NCBI GenBank assembly: GCA_029204225.1
Contig: CM055093.1
Location: 19,334,041-19,398,040 of the forward strand
Reading direction: 5' to 3'
Length of the DNA: 64,000 nt
Origin: Diphasiastrum complanatum
Lineage: Eukaryota > Streptophyta > Lycopodiopsida > Lycopodiales > Lycopodiaceae
Shown here: positions 59,224 to 64,000 of the stretch, in pieces
Layout: every line of letters starts with the position of its first letter
How positions within the stretch are numbered: the first letter of the stretch is position 1
Position numbers and translations under genes: made by a program
Notes under the pieces: generated by a model
Told to the model about the DNA's origin: nothing
The model's database searches: none
What the model saw: only the letters and a program-made list of their open reading frames with translations

Positions 59224-60040
59224 TGTGAGAAATTGGCAAAAATCTAGCTTGGTATTTTTTATGATAGAAGTTTGTAAGTGAATCTCACATGTGTGGAGGA
59301 TGTTCCCACGTGTGGAAAATTGTAAAGCAAATCAAAATGTTTGATATAGGGGTCTCATAGAATTTCATAGTCAAGCATTTAGGTGTAGGATGTTGATAGG
59401 GTCAAATTTGGCATAGATGGCAAATTATCCATTTCCACTTGTAATGTCACTATTGAGCCAAAATAGAGCCAAACTTGTGCCAATTAGAGTGTAGACAAGT
59501 GTAATGCTTTTGTTTGATGAAGCTTAAGAGGTCCAATAGGATTTAGAGGTGGAACCTTATGAGGTCCAATAGAAAATTGAGGTGCTTGAATATAGTCCAA
59601 TAGAATTTAGAGGTGCATGGATCAATGGTCCAATTGGATTAAGAGGTGGAAAAGTGTGATCCAATCATAGTTAAGCATAGTGGTAGCTCATGAATCTATT
59701 AGTATCATTGTACTCTTCATTTTGGATCTAATTGATTTTGAGATTGAGTGGATTTTGTGTGTCATTGAATTTCTAGCTTTCTCTCTCTACCCGAGAGCTC
59801 ATGATGGTTTTTCTCTCTCTACCCGAGGAGAGCAGCTTGTTTTTACTTAGAATACTTTTGGAACACTTCCCACACGTGTGAGTGAGAGTTGGAAGTGATT
59901 GAATGCATGTAGTAGTGTGTTTTTGCCATAGAATCAAAGATAGATCTTGAATCTCAATCTAGTCTTGATCTTGGTGCATCTACACACCTTAGGAGATCAC
60001 AAGTACATGTTGTGGAAAATCCACACATGTGAATTCAACA
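59224..60040 (+). repeat. 3' LTR of copia K
   Basis: 817 bp partner of 54941-55762. It is followed by AATTG at 60041-60045, the right copy of the 5-bp target duplication. Confidence 0.97.
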
Positions 60041-60617
60041 AATTGGATCTTCTGATCCTAGACAGAATTATTTTCTCGCACGCAGGCGGAGCTTCTATCT
60101 ATGTTCATCTTGATTGCATACTAGCATCAGACTTCTTCAGTGTCTCTTCTCTTAGTTACACTCAGTGTATCATGTTCTGATATATGTCAAGTATTATCCA
60201 GTAAGTACGGTATCTCTATGTAAACCTAAGATTAGAGTGACTACAACTAATCAGAGAATTACAAGAGTGGCAGATTAGCCACAACCTAGGAAGTATCTGC
60301 TGACGTCATGCCATCAGGTCAGATCTCTGTACTTTTGGGTACTTGCGTGATCTCTGGTGGTACTTTTTGGAGCGTGAGGACAGAACGGGTTTCGTTTGTA
60401 CCGTTGGTTTTGTTTACCTCGTCTGTCTTTCTCTCTTGCTGAACCGCAAAGGAATCTCGTTCGTGGATCCTTCGTGTTCGCGAACCGTTCGTCTTCGTCT
60501 TCGTTGACTTTCGTATTCGCGAAACTCTTCGTGTTTCGTGTCTCCAGATGTTTGAGTTCGCGAACATCTACGTCAGGTGAAGGGCTGAAAGCTAGCAAGG
60601 CTTTGTAATCAGAAACA
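60041..60617 (-). repeat. Proximal part of the LTR upstream of copia J
   Basis: On the minus strand it begins TGTTTCTGATTACAAAG at 60617, as does the LTR at 51557. The first 66 bases or so match with about two differences, then the two diverge. It contains TTCGCGAA-type motifs near 60478, 60515 and 60557. Only nine internal bases (60618-60626) lie beyond it before copia L begins. Confidence 0.8.
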
Positions 60618-60626
60618 CTTTGTTTC

Positions 60627-62513
60627 ATGGTTGGATACTCATCCAACAAGAAGGCATACAGAATTTATATTCCCTCTACCTTACTTACAATTGAGAGTAG
60701 AGATGTTATTTTCCATGAGAATCAAAAATACATCTTTGATGAGGCCGAGATCAAAGATTCTCAAAAGGATCCTCCTATCATCACCCTTGAAGATTATCAT
60801 GGAGAGATGGGGCCGAGAATTGAGGAGTCACCTCAAATTTTTTCACCAAGGAGATCACAAAGAGAAAGACCCAAGCCTAAGAGGCTTACATATGGAGATA
60901 AAGGCAAGCAAGTGGAACTCAACTCCACTAATTATGCTTATTTTGTTTCACATGAAGAGCCAAATGATGTATATGATGTACTCAACTCAAAAGAATGGTT
61001 TCTAGCCATGAAGGAGGAATATGATGCATTGATTGCCAACAAGACATGGGAGCTTGTGGATCTTCCATCCAACAAGCACACCATTGGTTGCAAATGGGTT
61101 TTTCGAGTCAAATATAATCAAGATGGCACAATCAACAAGTACAAGACAAGACTTTGTAAAAAGGGTTTAGCTCAAGTTTATGGACTTGATTATGAGGAGA
61201 CTTTTTCTCCAGTTGCAAAGATGGTATCAATTAGAATCATCATTTCTATTTCTTTTTTTTCAAATGACAAGTTTTTCAACTAGATGTCTCAAATGCATTT
61301 TTAAATGGATATCTAGAAGAAGAAATTTATATGGATCAACCTCTTAAGTTCATCCAAGACAAGACCAAAGTTTGCTTGCTCTTCAAAAGTCTCTATGGAC
61401 TAAAACAAGCACCAAGATTGTGGTATTCTCAACTTAACACTTTTCTTGAGTCACTAGGATTAAATCTTAGTAACTATGATCCTTCCTTGTATGTCAAGTT
61501 TCATGATAGAGATATTGTCATTCTTATCATTTATGTTGATGATATTATCCTGACAGGAAGTTGTATCAAATTAGTTGAAGAGACCAAAATTGCACTTGGA
61601 AAACAATTCAAGATGCAAGATCTTGGAGAAATTTATTACATATTAGGATTAGAGATTGACTTCCATAATGAGAAATCTTTTGTTTGTCAATCCAAGTATG
61701 CTCTTTCAATGTTAAAAAAGTTCAATATGCTAGATTGTAAGAGTATTGATACTCCTATGGAGCAAATTGTAAAAGACCCTAACAAAGGTGATGAAAGATC
61801 CTTTGTGGACATCACTCTTTTTAGGAGTCTTATAGGCTCCTTAATTTGGCTCACTATAACTAGGCCTGATGTAAGTTTTAGTGTTCATAAGTTGAGCCAA
61901 GCTATGCAAAATCCTATTATTCATCATTGGAAAATGGCCAAAAGGGTACTTAGATACATATCTTCAACCTATGATTATGGTTTGTTATATAAAAGTGAAG
62001 ATCTTTCCATAGTTGGCTATTCTGATTCGGATTTTGCTAGTGATAAAGTAGATCGGAAATCTACAAGTGCATATGTCATATATCTTGGAGGAAATTTGAT
62101 ATCTTGGTTTTCCAAAAAGAAGATACCATATTACTCTCAGCTTGTGAAGCTGAATATAAGGCACATACTACTACAACAAAAGAAGTGTTTTGGATCAAGA
62201 GGTTGCTAGTGGAGCTAAAGATAATCAACGAAGATGATCTACCTTTGATCATGTGTGAGAATATTTCAGCACAAGCCCTTGCCAACAATCCAATATTTCA
62301 TGCAAGGAGCAAACACATCAAGGTTGCACATCACTTCTTGAGAGAGAAGCTCATTGAAGGGGAAATCTACTTGGAGCACATCGACACAACATCTTGTATT
62401 GCAGATTTGCTCACCAAACCTTTGAGCAAAAATACCTTCATCAAGCATAGAGCAAATCTTGGAATAGTACCAAGATCCATGTTCAAGTCAACATAGATTA
62501 TTTTTAGGAGGAG
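60627..62513 (+). pseudogene. Copia L: integrase end, RT and RNase H, 5' truncated
   Basis: Begins inside the integrase C-terminal region (MVGYSSNKKAYRIYIPS). The linker SPRRSQRERPKPKRLTYG leads to RT: HTIGCKWVFRVKYNQDGTIN, then a frameshift near 61265 in a T-run, then AFLNGYLEEEIYMDQP, LLFKSLYGLKQAPRLWY and an intact YVDD near 61540. RNase H follows with DSDFASDKVDRKSTSAY, a second frameshift near 62115, DTILLSACEAEYKAHT, and ends LLTKPLSKNTFIKHRANLG. Apart from the two shifts it is well preserved. TTTTTAGGAGGAG is the polypurine tract. It is related to copia C and K. Confidence 0.93.
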
Positions 62514-63305
62514 TGTTGAAAAATGAAAAATCATATATCTTGACTTTAGGCTTTTCACAAAGTTTTTTTCTATATGAGTTTGTTGTTTCATATTGTAAAT
62601 GTCAAATTTGGCCTAGAAGAAACTTGAGCTATATGGGTTCTTCAAGTCTAGTTGGTAATATACAACTTGCATATAGAATGTAGACTTAGAAATGTTAATA
62701 ATATGATTGTAGAAACTCATGGCATATCACATGCAATGGTTGTAAGTGATCCATAGTGACATGAAAGGCATGCACGAAGTGAATTGGACACATGCATGAT
62801 GATTTGTACAATTCTAGTTCAATATTTGGCACTTGGTAAACATAGGTAGAAATACATGCATGGAAAGTGACAAATGTCACTAGTTCTCTTGTTTTCACTT
62901 ATAGATGTGGATAGAAGTTAGATGGAGATGGTTCTACCTCGAGCTACTTCAAACTCCATAAATATGTGTAGACACTCTCATAATTTTTTATGAAGAACCA
63001 AGCTTTGAACCTATTTCATGTCATTTTGGATCTACACTATCATTTGCTTGAATATTGCTCTCTCTTTCTCTCTCTAACTCATGTAGAGGCTTATGCTAAT
63101 GCATTCTTGTACCTTTTCTCTCTTGTCTTTCAAAGCAATCATTCTTTGATTCTTAGCATGCTAGATTGTGATTTAGCCATAAAATCTTGTACTAGATCTT
63201 GACTTCCATTCTAGAATCAATTTATGTGCTAAACACAAAGCTTAATCAGATCATTCACACTTGAGGATCATTCCCCACACGTGTGAGCTTGCTGGAATTT
63301 TATCA
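62514..63305 (+). repeat. Probable 3' LTR of copia L
   Basis: Begins TGTTGAAAAATG after the polypurine tract. The end is placed at TTTTATCA near 63305, where a CCACACGTGTGAG phrase also seen near the copia K LTR end has just been passed. There is no second copy, so the right end is uncertain. Confidence 0.5.
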
Positions 63306-63313
63306 TTCAGGAG

Positions 63314-64000
63314 TACCTAAGGGCAGTACCTAAGGGCACCAAGCTGGAAAAGGGTCGACCCCTACTATGCACCAATCAAGAGAAGAGACCCTTGGGAGAA
63401 AACAAAACCAGCCGAGCGACAGATCAATTGGCCTTTTATTCCAAGAACAAGCTCAACTGTGGTAAAGTATCAAGACGCGCTACTAAAGTTTGGATATGCC
63501 TATAGAGAAAGTGCAGATATTGTAGTCCAAGAAAGTGCAGATTATTGTTTATCCATATCCTTTCTCATGGCATTGGAGTGCTACTAGGATAAGGGGCTAC
63601 CACCCATAATGCTGGATGTTAATCAACCTTTGCAATCAGAAGATGCACATCTAATGATGGCAAGGCTTTATTTCCGAGTCGCATTTACTTCCAATCAGTA
63701 CATGTAGATGATTGAAAAGTGGTATAAAAATAAGTTCATACTTGGGATAAGGCCGTACCTGGGACCTATTCTGTTAGGCGCAAGGACAGATTCATCACAT
63801 TTGAAGCCATCGAAAAGAAGGTCGGCTATGAGAAATCTCTTGATTGAAGAAAAGCTGAAAAGAGCAAGCAAGAGACTCTCGGTTATGCAGGGCTATCTTG
63901 ATGAGCTGTTGCACCTTTGAAATTTTGTCAAGACAAGCAACAACGAAGCCAATAAGTTCTTGGTTTTACGTAGACAAACGTTGATCTATGCCTTTCCAAG
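63314..64000 (+). pseudogene. Unidentified coding relic running off the window edge
   Basis: One reading frame stays protein-like for about 228 codons with only three stops (63587, 63707 and 63918). Phrases include DPYYAPIKRRDPWEKTKPAE, INWPFIPRTSSTVVKYQDAL, MIEKWYKNKFILGIRPYLG and a basic tail LIEEKLKRASKRLSVMQGYL. I do not recognise the family. It lies after the copia L LTR, so it is probably part of another element or a broken host gene that continues past the window. Confidence 0.45.

Noticed and set aside
60314-60649. A separate gene encoding KQSVSDYKALLAF
   Set aside because: Same reason: this is LTR sequence translated, shared in its first part with the LTR at 51557.

Overview
The window looks like nuclear DNA from a large, repeat-rich land-plant genome. 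The evidence is spliced host-type genes with GT-AG introns (a plant A-type cytochrome P450 and a plant 2-oxoglutarate dioxygenase) lying among plant-type LTR retrotransposons. The copia elements have UBN2-type gag and the order gag-protease-integrase-RT-RNase H, and several keep a primer site matching initiator-tRNA-Met. Large intergenic spaces, heavy nesting and old decayed copies suggest a slowly purged genome such as a gymnosperm or fern, but the species cannot be fixed from the sequence.

Layout. 0.2-2.5 kb: decayed copia A with a 3' LTR. 4.0-5.9 kb: a complete two-exon P450 on the minus strand with a promoter TATA box. 6-11.5 kb: AT-rich intergenic DNA. 11.6-21.5 kb: truncated minus copia B, then plus-strand copia C, which is interrupted inside its integrase region by copia D, itself bounded by two 271-bp LTRs. 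21.8-24.6 kb: an LTR element on the minus strand with a coiled-coil gag-like relic and no recognisable pol. 25.2-27.5 kb: an unrecognised decayed minus-strand gene. 27.5-31.1 kb: a Ty3/gypsy 5' half, broken at a 16-bp palindrome and joined to minus copia G (31.1-35.1 kb). 35.2-35.5 kb: three 80-bp repeats and a TATA box. 36-40 kb: a zinc-knuckle gag scrap, an orphan multi-exon gene that may be transposon-derived, and a convergent exon. 40-42.8 kb: minus copia H. 43.2-44.3 kb: a GC-rich inverted-repeat element, a palindrome and a minisatellite. 44.5-46.4 kb: a four-exon 2OG-Fe(II) dioxygenase carrying one frameshift, followed by six 70-bp repeats. 48.9-49.1 kb: a paralogous dioxygenase exon fragment. 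50.3-63.3 kb: a pile of copia elements I, J, K and L, in which K (two LTRs about 97% identical, 5-bp target duplication) split the LTR upstream of J. 63.3-64 kb: an unidentified coding relic running off the edge.

The two host genes are both oxidative enzymes of the kind used in specialised metabolism, but nothing in the sequence shows that they act in one pathway. The P450 has unusual residues at two conserved positions, and the dioxygenase has an apparent one-base insertion in an A-run. Both deserve checking before either is called functional.

The most distinctive points are: several copia copies that lost reverse transcriptase (D, J, K), K carrying an unrelated sequence fused into an intact 312-codon frame; the orphan gene at 36.8-39.4 kb; the decayed gene at 25.2-27.5 kb; and the 70-bp repeats, each able to fold a small hairpin whose loop is always GCAA or GCGA.
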